From positions 170,507 to 234,506 of the forward strand of contig NZ_RRAZ01000001.1 in NCBI RefSeq assembly GCF_003863335.1: a stretch of 64,000 bases of DNA, given 5' to 3'. The notes beneath the pieces were generated by a model, which did not search any database, had not been told where the DNA came from, and worked only from the letters and a program-made list of their open reading frames with translations. The position numbers and the translations under genes are program-made. The DNA comes from Falsigemmobacter faecalis (GTDB taxonomy: Bacteria > Pseudomonadota > Alphaproteobacteria > Rhodobacterales > Rhodobacteraceae). Below are positions 34,936-45,072 of this stretch, one piece after another (within the stretch, counting starts at the first letter, position 1; each line of letters starts with the position of its first letter).

Positions 34936-36957
34936 ATGACCAATGTGCTTTTGTCGGACTGGACCACGCTTTTTGCCCTGCCGCCCTTTGACGCGCTCCG
35001 GGATGAGGATTTTGCTCCCGCGTTTGATGTGGCGCTGGAGGTGGCACGGGCGCGGCTGGCAGAGATCACCGGGAGTTCTGAGCCTGCTACGTTTTCAAAT
35101 ACCATTGAGGCACTGGAGCAGGCCGAAGAGGAACTGAACCGGGTTGCGGGGGTGTTTTACAATCTGGCCGGGGCGGAGTCCAATCCGGCGCGCGAAGCTT
35201 TGCAGCGGGATCTCGCGCCGAAGCTTGCGGCCTGGAACTCGGAGCGCAGCCTGAATCCGGATCTCTTTGCGCGGATTGAGGCGCTTTGGGACGCCCGTGA
35301 CAGCCTGGGCCTGATGGAAGATCAGGCACGGATTTTGCTGCTCTGCCGTCGCGGCTTTGTGCGTGCGGGTGCGGCGCTTTCAGGGCCTGATGCCGGGCGG
35401 ATGCGGGAGATCAACAGCCGTCTGGCTGTGATCGGCACCGCGTTTTCGCAAAATCTTCTGGCGGATGAGCGCGACTGGTTTATGGACCTGAGCGAGGCGG
35501 ATCTGGAGGGATTGCCGGAGTTTCTGGTGACGGCTGCGCGGGATGAGGGTGTCACGCGCGGGCGGCCTGGTGCGGTGATCACGCTCTCGCGCTCGCTGAT
35601 CGTGCCGTTCCTGCAGTTCTCGCCGCGCCGCGATCTGCGGGAGGTGGCCTTCCGGGCCTGGGTGGCGCGTGGTGAAAATGGCGGTGAGACCGACAACCGT
35701 GCCATTGTGGCCGAGACCCTGGCGCTGCGTCATGAGCGGGCGCAGCTTCTGGGTTATCCGGATTTCGCGCGTTTTAAGCTTGAGACCGAGATGGCAAAGC
35801 GGCCTGAGGCGGTGGAGGATCTGTTGATGCAGGTCTGGGTCCCTGCGAGGGCGAGGGCTGAGGCAGATGCGAAGGTCCTTGAGGCCATGCTGCATGCCGA
35901 CGGTCATAACGGCGCATTGGAGCCCTGGGACTGGCGGTACTATTCGGAGACGCGCCGGAAGGCCGAGCATGATCTCGATGAGGCAGCGCTGAAGCCTTAT
36001 CTGTCGCTTGAGGCGATGATTGCTGCGGCTTTTGACTGTGCGAACCGGCTTTTCGGGCTGGAGTTCCGTCCGCTTGATGTACCGCTTTATCACCCCGATG
36101 CCCGCGCCTGGGAGGTGACCAGGGGGGGGGATCATATTGCCGTCTTTATCGGCGATTATTTCGCGCGCAGCTCCAAACGCTCAGGCGCCTGGATGTCGGC
36201 CTTCCGCAATCAGCGGAAATTTGGTGGGGCGCAGTCGCCGGTCATCGTCAATGTCTGCAATTTCGTGAAGGGCGATCCGGCGCTCTTGTCCTGGGATGAT
36301 GCGCGCACGCTTTTCCATGAGTTTGGCCATGCGCTGCATGGGATGCTCTCGGATGTGACCTATGAGACGGTGTCCGGGACCAGCGTGGCGCGGGACTTTG
36401 TGGAGCTGCCGAGCCAGCTTTATGAGCATTGGCTGGCCGTTCCGGAGGTGCTGGAAAAGCATGCCCGTCATTATAAGACCGGCGCGCCGATGCCCGCGGA
36501 TCTGCGCGAGCGGCTGCTCGGGGCGCAGACCTATGATCAGGGCTTTGCGACGGTGGAATATCTCGCCTCGGCGCTTGTGGATCTGGACTTCCACCGCGGC
36601 ACCCCGCCCGCGGATCCGATGGCGCGTCAGGCGGAGGTGCTGCAGGGTATTGGCCTTCCGCATGCCATCGTCATGCGTCATGCCACACCGCATTTCGGTC
36701 ACGTCTTCTCAGGCGGTGGCTATGCCGCGGGCTATTACAGCTACATGTGGTCCGAAGTGATGGATGCCGATGCCTTTGAGGCTTTTGAGGAGGCAGGCTC
36801 CGCCTTTGACCCGGGGATGGCGGCGGCGCTTTATGAACATATCCTCTCAAAAGGCGGCTCGGTTGAGGCCGATGCGCTTTACACCGCGTTCCGGGGGCGA
36901 CTGCCGGGGCCGGGGGCGCTTTTGAAAGGGCGCGGACTTGATAAGGTTGAGCAATGA
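34936..36957 (+). CDS. M3-family oligopeptidase
   Basis: Zinc metallopeptidase (oligopeptidase A / dipeptidyl carboxypeptidase type) degrading cytoplasmic peptides. The 673-residue product carries the zinc motif in [11 protein letters not shown] (HEFGH at 461-465) and the downstream [10 protein letters not shown] segment. The ATG at 34936 has AGGAG 9 nt upstream; the 33 additional codons upstream fall within the repeat C hairpin. It overlaps the following luciferase-like gene by 4 bp. Confidence 0.93.
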   Translation: MTNVLLSDWTTLFALPPFDALRDEDFAPAFDVALEVARARLAEITGSSEPATFSNTIEALEQAEEELNRVAGVFYNLAGAESNPAREALQRDLAPKLAAWNSERSLNPDLFARIEALWDARDSLGLMEDQARILLLCRRGFVRAGAALSGPDAGRMREINSRLAVIGTAFSQNLLADERDWFMDLSEADLEGLPEFLVTAARDEGVTRGRPGAVITLSRSLIVPFLQFSPRRDLREVAFRAWVARGENGGETDNRAIVAETLALRHERAQLLGYPDFARFKLETEMAKRPEAVEDLLMQVWVPARARAEADAKVLEAMLHADGHNGALEPWDWRYYSETRRKAEHDLDEAALKPYLSLEAMIAAAFDCANRLFGLEFRPLDVPLYHPDARAWEVTRGGDHIAVFIGDYFARSSKRSGAWMSAFRNQRKFGGAQSPVIVNVCNFVKGDPALLSWDDARTLFHEFGHALHGMLSDVTYETVSGTSVARDFVELPSQLYEHWLAVPEVLEKHARHYKTGAPMPADLRERLLGAQTYDQGFATVEYLASALVDLDFHRGTPPADPMARQAEVLQGIGLPHAIVMRHATPHFGHVFSGGGYAAGYYSYMWSEVMDADAFEAFEEAGSAFDPGMAAALYEHILSKGGSVEADALYTAFRGRLPGPGALLKGRGLDKVEQ

Positions 36958-37934
36958 AATACTCCGTTCTTGATCTCGCTCCGGTGCCGGAGAACTGCAC
37001 CCCTGCAGAGGCGCTGAAGCATTCGGTCGATCTGGCGCAGCACACGGAGGCTTTGGGCTACACCCGCTTCTGGCTGGCAGAGCATCACAATATGGCCGGG
37101 ATCGCCTCGGCTGCGACGGCGGTGGTGATCGGCCATGTGGCGGGGCAGACGAAGACCATCCGTGTGGGTGCGGGTGGTATCATGCTGCCCAACCATGCGC
37201 CTTTGCAGGTGGCCGAAGCCTTTGGCACCCTGGAGACGCTTTATCCGGGGCGCATTGATCTGGGTCTTGGTCGTGCGCCGGGCACCGACGGGGCCACGGC
37301 GCATGCGCTGCGCCGTTATACCCGCGGGGCCGACAGTTTCCCCGAAGATGTGGTCGAACTGCTGGGCTATCTCGGGGATGAAAACGAAGGCGTGGTCCAT
37401 GCCTGGCCGGGGGAGGGGACGCATGTCCCGGTCTGGATCCTGGGCTCGTCGCTGTTTGGCGCGCAGCTTGCGGCCTATCTGGGGCTGCCCTATGGCTTTG
37501 CCAGCCATTTCGCGCCGGATTATCTGCATGAGGCGGTGCGCACTTACCGCGAGCAGTTCCGCCCCTCGCAATGGCTCGATCAGCCCTATGTGCAGATCGG
37601 CATGGGGGTCTTTGCGGCCGACACCGATGAGGAGGCGCGGTTCCTGCGCAGTTCCATGCAGCAGACCTTTGCCAATCTGCGGCTGGGCCGTCCGGGCAAA
37701 ATGCAGCCGCCCCTGCGCAATATTGAGCATGTGATCCCGCGCAATATCATGGCGGGCGTCAATCAGGCGCTGGCCTGTTCGGCAACGGGCAGCCGCGACA
37801 CGGTGCGCGCCGAGGTTATCCGCCTGACGGCAGAGCTGAAACCCGATGAGATCATCTTTGCCAGCCAGATCTATGACCATGAGGCGCGCAAATACAGCTA
37901 CACCCTGGCGCGGGATGTGATGGAAAGCCTGTAA
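36954..37934 (+). CDS. LLM-class flavin-dependent oxidoreductase
   Basis: Luciferase-like TIM-barrel monooxygenase of 326 residues. Typical elements are [41 protein letters not shown] and [15 protein letters not shown]. It probably uses reduced FMN, but the substrate is unknown. It is co-translated with the M3 peptidase (ATGA overlap) and its stop abuts that of the convergent TetR gene, which may regulate it. Confidence 0.9.
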   Translation: MKYSVLDLAPVPENCTPAEALKHSVDLAQHTEALGYTRFWLAEHHNMAGIASAATAVVIGHVAGQTKTIRVGAGGIMLPNHAPLQVAEAFGTLETLYPGRIDLGLGRAPGTDGATAHALRRYTRGADSFPEDVVELLGYLGDENEGVVHAWPGEGTHVPVWILGSSLFGAQLAAYLGLPYGFASHFAPDYLHEAVRTYREQFRPSQWLDQPYVQIGMGVFAADTDEEARFLRSSMQQTFANLRLGRPGKMQPPLRNIEHVIPRNIMAGVNQALACSATGSRDTVRAEVIRLTAELKPDEIIFASQIYDHEARKYSYTLARDVMESL

Positions 37935-38543
37935 TCAGGGCGTCAGCAGATCCCGAAAGAGCGTGGTGAGATAACCCGCGGCTTCCGGATAGGGGTCGCG
38001 GTCCGGGCCCAGCACGGCGCGGACCTGAACGTCGAAATCGGCGTAATGCTGGGTCAGCGCCCAGATTGAGATGATGAGATGATCAGGGGGCGTCTGCCTC
38101 AGGCGCCCCTCCTGCATCCAGCGGCTCAGAAGCGTTGCGCGTGCCTCAACCAGCTCCCGCAGACGCCCCGCCAGCACTTCGGAGATATGGGGGGCGCCGC
38201 GCAGCATCTCATTGGCAAAGAGGCGGCTTTCGCGCGGCATGTCGCGGCTCATATCCAGCTTGCGCTGCACATAGCGCAGCACTTCTTCCAGCGGCTGGCC
38301 CTGCGGGTCCATGTCTTCGAGGGGCTGCAGCCAGATTTCCAGCAGCTCCGTCAGCAGCCGGGTATAGATCGCCTCTTTGGAGGGGAAGTAATAGAGCAGA
38401 TTGGGCTTTGAGAGACCCGAGGCGGCGGAGATCTGATCGAGCGTCGCGCCGCGAAAGCCCTCTGCGGAAAAGACCTCCAGCGCGCCTTCCATAATGCGGC
38501 GGCGGTTTTCAAGCTGGATCCGCGTCCGTGGTGTCTCGCTCAT
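37935..38543 (-). CDS. TetR-family regulator (RutR-like)
   Basis: Repressor of 202 residues. HTH region FSAEGFRGATLDQISAASGL then SKPNLLYYFPSKEAIY (about 25-65) is followed by a ligand domain that resembles RutR, which senses pyrimidines (YLTTLFRDLL at the C-terminus). The rut operon is not in the window. It converges on the oxidoreductase gene and is divergent from rlmJ across 63 bp, so it may regulate itself and rlmJ; that is inference. Confidence 0.85.
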   Translation of the reverse strand: MSETPRTRIQLENRRRIMEGALEVFSAEGFRGATLDQISAASGLSKPNLLYYFPSKEAIYTRLLTELLEIWLQPLEDMDPQGQPLEEVLRYVQRKLDMSRDMPRESRLFANEMLRGAPHISEVLAGRLRELVEARATLLSRWMQEGRLRQTPPDHLIISIWALTQHYADFDVQVRAVLGPDRDPYPEAAGYLTTLFRDLLTP

Positions 38544-38606
38544 GGGGCCTCGTTCCTCACCCGGTCGTTGCTTGTTTGCCGGTCCATCAGGCGCTAAGCC
38601 AGTGGC

Positions 38607-39416
38607 ATGTTATCCTATCAGCATATCTATCACGCCGGAAATGCCGCAGATGTCCAGAAGCACGCCCTTCTGGCCTGGCTTCTGGATGCGCTTGTCGCCG
38701 AAGGCAAGCCGCTCAGCTATCTTGAGACCCACTCCGGGCGCGGGCTTTATGCCCTGAACGCCCGCGAAGCGGTCAAGACCGCTGAGGCTGCCAGCGGCGT
38801 GCAGAAACTTGAGCACGTCTTCCCCGAAGATCACCCCTGGCGGCGCTGTCTGCAGATCGTGCGCGAGGCGGCGGGGCGCGATGCCTATCCGGGCTCTCCG
38901 GTGATTGCGGGGCTGCTGCTGGGCACCCATGACCGCATGGCGCTGGCGGAGCTGCACCCGAAAGAACATGCCGCCCTTGATGAGGTCATGGCGGATTTCG
39001 GCGCGGAAGTGTACCGCGAGGATGGCTTTTCCATGGCCACCCGGATCTCTCCGCCCGCGCCAAAGCGCGGCGTGATGGTGATCGACCCCTCCTATGAGGT
39101 GAAGGACGATTACACCCGGATGCCGGGGCTGATCGCGGGCTTTGCCAGGCGCTGGGCCGAGGGGATCATCGTGCTTTGGTATCCGATCCTGACGGGGGGC
39201 GCGCATCTTGAGATGCTTGAGGCGCTGACGGCGGCGCATCCGGGGGCTCTGCGCCATGAGGTGCGCTTTCCGCCCGCGCGGGAGGGGCACCGGATGGAAG
39301 GCTCGGGCATGTTCATCCTGAACCCGCCGCCCGGTCTGGCCGAGGAAGCCGCGCGGATCACGGAGAGATTTGCAAAGGCGCAGGCCGCGCCCGTTTCGGG
39401 GAGGAAACGCAGATGA
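38607..39416 (+). CDS. rlmJ: 23S rRNA (adenine2030-N6)-methyltransferase
   Basis: Methylates A2030 of 23S rRNA. The 269-residue protein starts MLSYQHIYHAGNAADVQKHA, a near-diagnostic RlmJ N-terminus, with SYLETHSGRGLY as SAM-binding region and DPSYEVKDDY as the catalytic DPPY-like motif. The next gene overlaps its stop by 4 bp. Confidence 0.95.
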   Translation: MLSYQHIYHAGNAADVQKHALLAWLLDALVAEGKPLSYLETHSGRGLYALNAREAVKTAEAASGVQKLEHVFPEDHPWRRCLQIVREAAGRDAYPGSPVIAGLLLGTHDRMALAELHPKEHAALDEVMADFGAEVYREDGFSMATRISPPAPKRGVMVIDPSYEVKDDYTRMPGLIAGFARRWAEGIIVLWYPILTGGAHLEMLEALTAAHPGALRHEVRFPPAREGHRMEGSGMFILNPPPGLAEEAARITERFAKAQAAPVSGRKRR

Positions 39417-39706
39417 CCAAAGCCTATTGGGTCGCCCATGTCGATGTCGCAGACCCTGCCGCCTATGAGGCCTATCGCGCCGCCAATGCGGCGGCTTTCA
39501 GCAAATATGGCGCGAAATTTCTGGTCCGGGGCGGTGAATTTGAGCAGCGCGAGGGCCAGGTGCGTGCCCGGACGGTGGTGATTGAATTCGCCGATCTCGC
39601 CACGGCGCGGGCCTGCTACGACAGCCCGGAGTATCAGCATGCAAAATCGCTGCGCGAGCCCTGCTCGACGGGTGATCTGATTATTATTGAGGGCTGGGCA
39701 GGCTGA
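39413..39706 (+). CDS. DUF1330-family protein
   Basis: Small dimeric alpha/beta-barrel-like protein of 97 residues. The DUF1330 pattern is clear: YWVAHVDVADPAAYEAYRAA, FLVRGGEFEQREG and VVIEFADLATARACYDSPEY. No enzymatic role is established for the family. Start ATG lies inside the rlmJ stop (ATGA), so the two are translationally coupled. Confidence 0.9.
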   Translation: MTKAYWVAHVDVADPAAYEAYRAANAAAFSKYGAKFLVRGGEFEQREGQVRARTVVIEFADLATARACYDSPEYQHAKSLREPCSTGDLIIIEGWAG

Positions 39707-39736
39707 TCCTGCTCCGGCCTTTCGGAAAGGACTGAC

Positions 39737-40180
39737 ATGGTCTCAGGATTTCTGCGCCGCCTGCTGGCCCCGGCCCCTGCGCCGGTGGGTCATAAGGATG
39801 CGACGCTGGCGCTTGCGGCGCTGCTGGTGCGGGTGGCCCGCTCGGACGGCGATTATGCGGCGGCGGAAAAGACCCGCATCGACCGGGTGATGATGGCCCG
39901 CGAAGGCCTGAGCGAAAGCGGCGCCGCTGCCCTGCGCCAGGAGGCTGAGGTGCTGGAGGCTGAGGCCCCCGATACCGTTCGCTTCACCCGCGCCCTGAAA
40001 GAGGCGGTGCCGCCGGAAGAGCGTCTGGGCCTGGTGGAAGGGCTTTGGTCCGTCGTACTCGCCGATGGCGGGCGTGACGCATCTGAAGATCGCCTTATGC
40101 GTTTGGTGGTCTCGCTTCTGGGGGTAACGGATGTCGAATCCGGTATTGCCCGTCAGCGGGCGCTTCGCGCAGAAAACTGA
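39737..40180 (+). CDS. TerB-like protein 2
   Basis: All-helical 147-residue protein with the TerB-like pair of acidic loops: VARSDGDYAAAEKTRIDRVM near residue 35 and LADGGRDASEDRLMRLVVSL near residue 110. It is about the same length as the homologue at 32592 but diverged. It follows DUF1330 by 30 bp on the same strand and may belong to the same transcript. Role unknown. Confidence 0.75.
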   Translation: MVSGFLRRLLAPAPAPVGHKDATLALAALLVRVARSDGDYAAAEKTRIDRVMMAREGLSESGAAALRQEAEVLEAEAPDTVRFTRALKEAVPPEERLGLVEGLWSVVLADGGRDASEDRLMRLVVSLLGVTDVESGIARQRALRAEN

Positions 40181-40322
40181 CATTTTATGGTGGCGGAGCT
40201 GCGGCAAATTGTGCGATCTGCCGTGTTTCCGGGCATTATGTCCGGGTGACGCGGGAAACTGCGTTGCAATGGCACCGCTCCCGGGCCTTTAATCGGTGAA
40301 ACAGTTGATAACAGGACAGATC

Positions 40323-41096
40323 GTGACGTCTTCTCCGGTGATCGAAATCCGTGGTCTGCATAAGGCCTATGGTGAGAATGAAGTGATCAAAGGCGTCGAT
40401 CTGGTCGCTCCGCGTGGTCACGTGATCTCGCTGATCGGCTCATCGGGCTCGGGCAAATCCACGCTGCTGCGCTGCTGCAACCTGCTGGAAGACAGCCAGC
40501 AGGGCGAGATCCTCTTTGAGGGTCAGCCGGTGCGCTGGAAGGGCCATGGCATGGCGCGCCATCCGGCCGATAAGGCGCAGGTGCGTGACATCCGCACCCG
40601 GCTGTCGATGGTGTTTCAGCAGTTCAACCTCTGGTCCCATCTGACGATCCTGCAAAACGTCATGGAAGCGCCGGTCACCGTGCTGGGCCGCGACAAAGCC
40701 GAAGTGGAAGTGAAGGCCCGCGAATATCTGGCCAAGGTCGGCATCTCCGACAAGGCCGATGCCTGGCCCGCGCAGCTTTCCGGTGGTCAGCAGCAGCGCG
40801 CCGCCATCGCCCGTGCGCTTTGCATGGAACCGCGCGCGATCCTTTTTGACGAACCGACTTCGGCGCTGGATCCGGAACTGGAACAGGAAGTTGTCCGTGT
40901 GATTAAGGCGCTCGCCGATGAGGGCCGCACGATGATTATTGTGACCCATGATATGAAGATGGCCGCCGATGTCTCGGATCACGTCATCTTCCTGCATCAG
41001 GGTCTGATTGAAGAAGAAGGCAGCCCGGCTGCGCTTTTTGGCGCGCCGAAATCGGCAAGGCTGCGCCAGTTCCTTTCAGCGACGAGTGGTCACTGA
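40323..41096 (+). CDS. Amino-acid ABC transporter ATPase (HisP-type)
   Basis: ATP-binding subunit of a polar or basic amino-acid importer, about 257 residues. Walker A GSSGSGKST (39-47), signature LSGGQQQR, Walker B ILFDEPTSALD and VFQQFNLWSHLT are those of HisP/GlnQ/OccP. The start is uncertain: GTG at 40323 has AGGACAG upstream and gives a normal N-terminus, while a GTG at 40296 would add nine residues. It heads an operon with binding protein, two permeases and a synthetase. Confidence 0.92.
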   Translation: MTSSPVIEIRGLHKAYGENEVIKGVDLVAPRGHVISLIGSSGSGKSTLLRCCNLLEDSQQGEILFEGQPVRWKGHGMARHPADKAQVRDIRTRLSMVFQQFNLWSHLTILQNVMEAPVTVLGRDKAEVEVKAREYLAKVGISDKADAWPAQLSGGQQQRAAIARALCMEPRAILFDEPTSALDPELEQEVVRVIKALADEGRTMIIVTHDMKMAADVSDHVIFLHQGLIEEEGSPAALFGAPKSARLRQFLSATSGH

Positions 41097-41135
41097 AGGT
41101 TAGTGAGTAAAGCGGTTTGAACTTAAGAGGACGGA

Positions 41136-41858
41136 ATGAAGAAAATTGCATTGACGCTCGGCGTTCTGGCGCTGTCGGTGACCTCAGCTTTCGCGCAGCA
41201 GACGGTGCGCATGGGAACTGAGGGTGCTTACCCTCCCTACAACATGATCAACGACAAAGGCGAAGTGGACGGCTTTGAGCGCGAACTCGGCGATGAGCTG
41301 TGCAAGCGCGCGGAGCTGACCTGCACCTGGGTCAGCACGGATTGGGATTCGATCATCCCGAACCTCACCGCCGGCAACTACGACACCATCCTTGCGGGCA
41401 TGTCGATCACCGATGAGCGCAAGGCGGTGCTGAACTTCAGCCAGGCCTATTTCCCGCCCGCGGCTTCGGCCTATGCGGCCCTGGGTGCAGAGGCAGATCT
41501 GAACGGCGTGATCGCGGCGCAGACCGGCACCATTCAGGCCAGCCATGTCGCCACCACCGGCGCGACCCTGCTGGAGTTTGCGACCCCTGATGAGACCGTG
41601 GCTGCCGTGCGCAATGGCGAGGCTGAGGCCGCGCTGGCCGATAAAGACTTCCTTGCCCCGATCGTGAACGAATCGAACGGCGGGCTGGTTTGGGTCGGGG
41701 AAGACATCCCGCTTGGCGAAGGCATCGGCATTGGCTTTCGCAAGTCCGATGATGAGCTGAAAGCCAAATTCGACGCCGCCATCGATACGATGAAAGCCGA
41801 CGGCTCGCTGAACGTGCTCATCCAGAAATGGTTTGGCGACGAAGCCAATACCTTCTGA
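41136..41858 (+). CDS. Amino-acid ABC transporter binding protein
   Basis: Periplasmic binding protein of 240 residues with a signal peptide (MKKIALTLGVLALSVTSAFA, cleavage near 20). The mature domain (VRMGTEGAYPPYNMINDKGE, GFERELGDELCKRAELTC) is of the lysine/arginine/ornithine/octopine type. Exact ligand is not deducible; the adjacent PuuA-like synthetase suggests a diamine or basic amino acid. A hairpin follows immediately. Confidence 0.9.
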   Translation: MKKIALTLGVLALSVTSAFAQQTVRMGTEGAYPPYNMINDKGEVDGFERELGDELCKRAELTCTWVSTDWDSIIPNLTAGNYDTILAGMSITDERKAVLNFSQAYFPPAASAYAALGAEADLNGVIAAQTGTIQASHVATTGATLLEFATPDETVAAVRNGEAEAALADKDFLAPIVNESNGGLVWVGEDIPLGEGIGIGFRKSDDELKAKFDAAIDTMKADGSLNVLIQKWFGDEANTF

Positions 41859-41865
41859 TCCCCTG

Positions 41866-41892
41866 CTTCGGGCGGCGCTGCGCCGCCCGAAG
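41866..41892 (+). terminator. Intra-operon hairpin after binding-protein gene
   Basis: A 12-bp perfect stem (CTTCGGGCGGCG / CGCCGCCCGAAG) with a 3-nt loop just after the binding-protein stop. There is no T-run, so it is more likely a 3'-stabilising or attenuating structure that keeps the binding protein more abundant than the permeases. Confidence 0.65.
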
Positions 41893-41996
41893 GCTGACCG
41901 GACCTGTACTTATGACCCATCTGTCTCACCCTCTCCCGGATGTTGATGCCCCGCCTTCGGGCGCGGCGGTATTGCCTGCTGCCGGGGGGGAGCGGG

Positions 41997-42878
41997 ATGT
42001 TTGAGTATTGCGCTGATCCCAAAAGCCTTGAGGGGCTGGTCTGGCTGAGCTGCTATCTGACCTCCGGCACCCATCTGATGATGTATTGGTCGGTGCTGAC
42101 GGTGCTGTTGCTGCTGGCTCTGGCTGCGCCTTCGGCGCTGCTCTTTGGTTTTGGCGGGGCGCTGATGGCGCGCTCGCCGAACCCGGTCACGCGGACCTTT
42201 GGCAAGGGCTATATCTCCATGGTCCGGGGTGTGCCGGATGTGGTGTTCTTCCTCTTTGTGCCGCTGGCGGTGGATCAGGGGCTGGAATATCTGAACCATA
42301 AGATCCGCTGCCCCGACTGGACTGAGCCGGTCCGGCGTGGCGTGGATTTCGTGGTCTGTCCGGCTGCCAAGATCCCGCAGTCTTCCTCGGCGGCCTTTGT
42401 GCATGATGCCTATTCTTTTGCCCTGGCGCTGCTGGCCTTTGCGCTGGTCTTCGGGGCTTTTGCGGCCAATACGCTTCACGGGGCCATGTCGGCGGTGCCG
42501 AAAGCCCAGGTTGAGACGGCTGAGGCCTACGGCATGAACCGCGCTCAGGCCTTCCGGCGGGTGATCCTGCCGCAGATGTGGGTCTTTGCGCTGCCGGGTC
42601 TGTCGAACCTGTGGATGATCCTCATCAAGGCGACGCCTTTGTTGTTTCTGCTGGGGATCAAAGACATCGTCTATTGGGCGCGCGAGCTTGGCGGCTCCAA
42701 GACCTCTGTTTACGCCTATGCGCATCCTGACTGGCGGGTGTGGTATTTCCTCGGACTTCTGGTGTTCTATCTCGTGCTCACGGCAATCAGTGAAAAGGTC
42801 TTCGCGCGTCTGCAGCGCCGTCTGTCGACGGGCCAGGCCACAGCCTCAGGCGAAGCACTTCGCCGGGCAGCTGCCTGA
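41997..42878 (+). CDS. Amino-acid ABC transporter permease 1 (HisQ-type)
   Basis: Membrane permease of 293 residues, with EAA loop ETAEAYGMNRAQAFRRVILPQ and about five helices. A hydrophilic insertion near residues 100-130 (KIRCPDWTEPVRRGVDFVVCP) with two cysteines is longer than in enteric HisQ. The ATG at 41997 was preferred over 41940 because the 19 extra residues are not membrane-compatible. It overlaps the second permease by 1 nt (TGATG). Confidence 0.88.
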   Translation: MFEYCADPKSLEGLVWLSCYLTSGTHLMMYWSVLTVLLLLALAAPSALLFGFGGALMARSPNPVTRTFGKGYISMVRGVPDVVFFLFVPLAVDQGLEYLNHKIRCPDWTEPVRRGVDFVVCPAAKIPQSSSAAFVHDAYSFALALLAFALVFGAFAANTLHGAMSAVPKAQVETAEAYGMNRAQAFRRVILPQMWVFALPGLSNLWMILIKATPLLFLLGIKDIVYWARELGGSKTSVYAYAHPDWRVWYFLGLLVFYLVLTAISEKVFARLQRRLSTGQATASGEALRRAAA

Positions 42879-43729
42879 TGCGCAGCTGTTATGAAAGCCT
42901 GAGCGATTACGGATTGCGCGCGCTTGGCCGCGATTTCGGGGCGCCGCTTTTGCCGAAAGGCGCGGATATTGGCCTGTGTGATCAGATCGTTCTGATCGGC
43001 TCGGGGATGCTGTGGAACATCTATCTGGCGGCCATGGCGGTGGTCTTCGGCTTTGTGCTGGCGACCCTGGTGGCCGTGGCACGCTCGCGGGAAACCGGCT
43101 GGCTGGCGGGGCTGGCGAAGGGCTTTATCTTCGTTTTCCGGGGCTCGCCGCTCTTTATTCAGTTTTTCTTCGCCTATGAGCTGTTCCAGCTTTTGCCAAA
43201 GCTGACCGGCACGCTGAATCTGGGCCTTGTCGAGCTGACGGTGGAGACGCGCTGGCTGACCCGTGCCTGGCTTGGGGCGCTGCTGGTGCTGATCCTGAAC
43301 ACCACGGCCTATTCGGCAGAGATCTTCTACGGGGCGCTGCGCTCGGTCCCGAAAGGCGATGTCGAGGCGGCGGATTCCTACGGCATGCACGGCTGGGCGC
43401 GGTTCCGCCGCATCACCTGGCCCATCATGCTGCGCCTGGCCTGGCCGAGCTATACCAATGAGGCCATCTTCCTTTTCCACGCCACCGCGCTGGTGTTTTT
43501 CTCGGGCTTTCCCGCCTGGCAGCAGTCCGGTGACGCGCTTTATTACGCCCGCTACTTTGCGGAACAGACGTTTAACCCCTTTGTCGCCTATCCGATTATC
43601 GCCGCCTATTTTGTGCTGGCGACTCTGGGGATCATCGCTCTCTTCGGGGCGGCGAACCGGCGGCTTAACAGGCATTTGCCAGGGGAGGTGCGGCCGAAAC
43701 TCCGCATTCGGCCGCAAATTGTACGATGA
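42878..43729 (+). CDS. Amino-acid ABC transporter permease 2 (HisM-type)
   Basis: Second permease, 283 residues, with EAA loop DVEAADSYGMHGWARFRRITWP and FRGSPLFIQFFFAYE typical of HisM. It begins within the stop of permease 1 and its last 4 bp overlap the start of the glutamine-synthetase-like gene, so the transport and synthetase genes are tightly coupled. Confidence 0.9.
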   Translation: MRSCYESLSDYGLRALGRDFGAPLLPKGADIGLCDQIVLIGSGMLWNIYLAAMAVVFGFVLATLVAVARSRETGWLAGLAKGFIFVFRGSPLFIQFFFAYELFQLLPKLTGTLNLGLVELTVETRWLTRAWLGALLVLILNTTAYSAEIFYGALRSVPKGDVEAADSYGMHGWARFRRITWPIMLRLAWPSYTNEAIFLFHATALVFFSGFPAWQQSGDALYYARYFAEQTFNPFVAYPIIAAYFVLATLGIIALFGAANRRLNRHLPGEVRPKLRIRPQIVR

Positions 43730-45072
43730 AAGAGTTAGAACACTGGCTGCGTAAACACCCGTCCGTCCGGACAATCCGCGTTGCTGCGGCAGACCTCAAC
43801 GGTCAGGCCCGCGGCAAACGCATCCCGGCGCGCTTTGCGGAAAATGTGATCCGCAACGGCACCCGCTTTCCGATGTCGGTGATGAACCTCGACATCTGGG
43901 GCGAAGACATTGACGACAGCCCGCTGGTCTTTGACCAGGGCGATGAAGACGGGATCCTGCGTCCCACCGAGCGGGGCTTCATGCCGATGCCCTGGCTTGA
44001 AAGCCCCTCCGCACTGCTGCCGATCTGGATGTTTCGCGAGGACGGCAGCCCCTATGAGGGCGATCCCCGCCATGCTTTGCGCCGGGTGATCGAGGGCTTT
44101 AAGGCCCGTGGCCTGACCCCGGTGGTCGCCACCGAGCTTGAGTTTTTCCTGATCGATGACAGCGGCCGCAAGCTGCAGGTGCCGCCCTCACCGCGCTCGG
44201 GCAAAAGGCGCAAGGCGGCTGAGACCATGTCGATCCGCGCGCTTGACGCCTTTGATACCTTCTTTACCGATCTCTATGACGCCTGCGAGGCGATGGATAT
44301 CCCCGCCGATACCGCCATTTCCGAGACCGGCCTCGGGCAGTTTGAAATCAATATGATGCATCAGGAGGACGCTTTGCGCGCCGCCGATGATGCCTGGCTG
44401 TTCAAGCTGCTGGTGAAGGGGCTGGCGCGGCGTCACGGCTTTGCCGCGAGCTTCATGGCCAAGCCCTATGCGGAATATTCCGGCTCTGGCCTGCATACCC
44501 ATTTCAGCCTGATCGACGGGCAGGGCCGCAATGTCTTTGATAACGGCGGACCCGAGGGGACGGCGCTTTTGCGCCATGCCATCGCGGGTTCTCTTGATGC
44601 CATGCATGACGCAGCCCTGGTCTTTGCGCCCCATGCCAACAGCTATGCGCGCCTCGTGCCCGATGCCCATGCGCCGACGGCGATCTGCTGGGGCTATGAG
44701 AACCGCACCGTGGCGCTGCGGGTGCCCTCGGGCAGCCCTGCGGCGCGGCGGATTGAGCATCGGGTCGCGGGGGGCGATGTGAACCCCTATCTGATGCTGG
44801 CCGCGATCCTTGGCGGCGCGCTCAACGGCATTATCGACGGGGTCGAGCCGCCGGGCCATGTCACCGGCAATGCCTATGCCATTGAAGGGCTGCGGCAGTT
44901 GCCCGGCACCTGGGCCGAGGCGATCGATGCCTTTGAGCACTCGCCCCAGATGGCGCGGATTTTCCCGGCGGAGCTCATTCGCAACTATGTGCTGACCAAG
45001 CGGCAGGAGCTGCACTATATGGCCGAGCTGACCCCCGATGAGCAGGTCGAGCTTTATCTCGACACGGTCTAG
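43726..45072 (+). CDS. Glutamine synthetase homologue, PuuA-like
   Basis: ATP-dependent gamma-glutamyl ligase of 448 residues. Catalytic-domain motifs are TELEFFLID, ETGLGQFEINM, KPYAEYSGSGLHTHFSL, ENRTVALRVPSG and RIEHRVAGGDVNPYLMLAAIL. The family includes gamma-glutamylputrescine synthetase (PuuA) and glutamylamide synthetases; the true housekeeping GlnA has a different N-terminus and an adenylylation Tyr motif I do not see. Being co-translated with an importer, it probably glutamylates the imported amine or amino acid for catabolism. Its stop overlaps the CorA stop in CTAG. Confidence 0.87.
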   Translation: MKELEHWLRKHPSVRTIRVAAADLNGQARGKRIPARFAENVIRNGTRFPMSVMNLDIWGEDIDDSPLVFDQGDEDGILRPTERGFMPMPWLESPSALLPIWMFREDGSPYEGDPRHALRRVIEGFKARGLTPVVATELEFFLIDDSGRKLQVPPSPRSGKRRKAAETMSIRALDAFDTFFTDLYDACEAMDIPADTAISETGLGQFEINMMHQEDALRAADDAWLFKLLVKGLARRHGFAASFMAKPYAEYSGSGLHTHFSLIDGQGRNVFDNGGPEGTALLRHAIAGSLDAMHDAALVFAPHANSYARLVPDAHAPTAICWGYENRTVALRVPSGSPAARRIEHRVAGGDVNPYLMLAAILGGALNGIIDGVEPPGHVTGNAYAIEGLRQLPGTWAEAIDAFEHSPQMARIFPAELIRNYVLTKRQELHYMAELTPDEQVELYLDTV

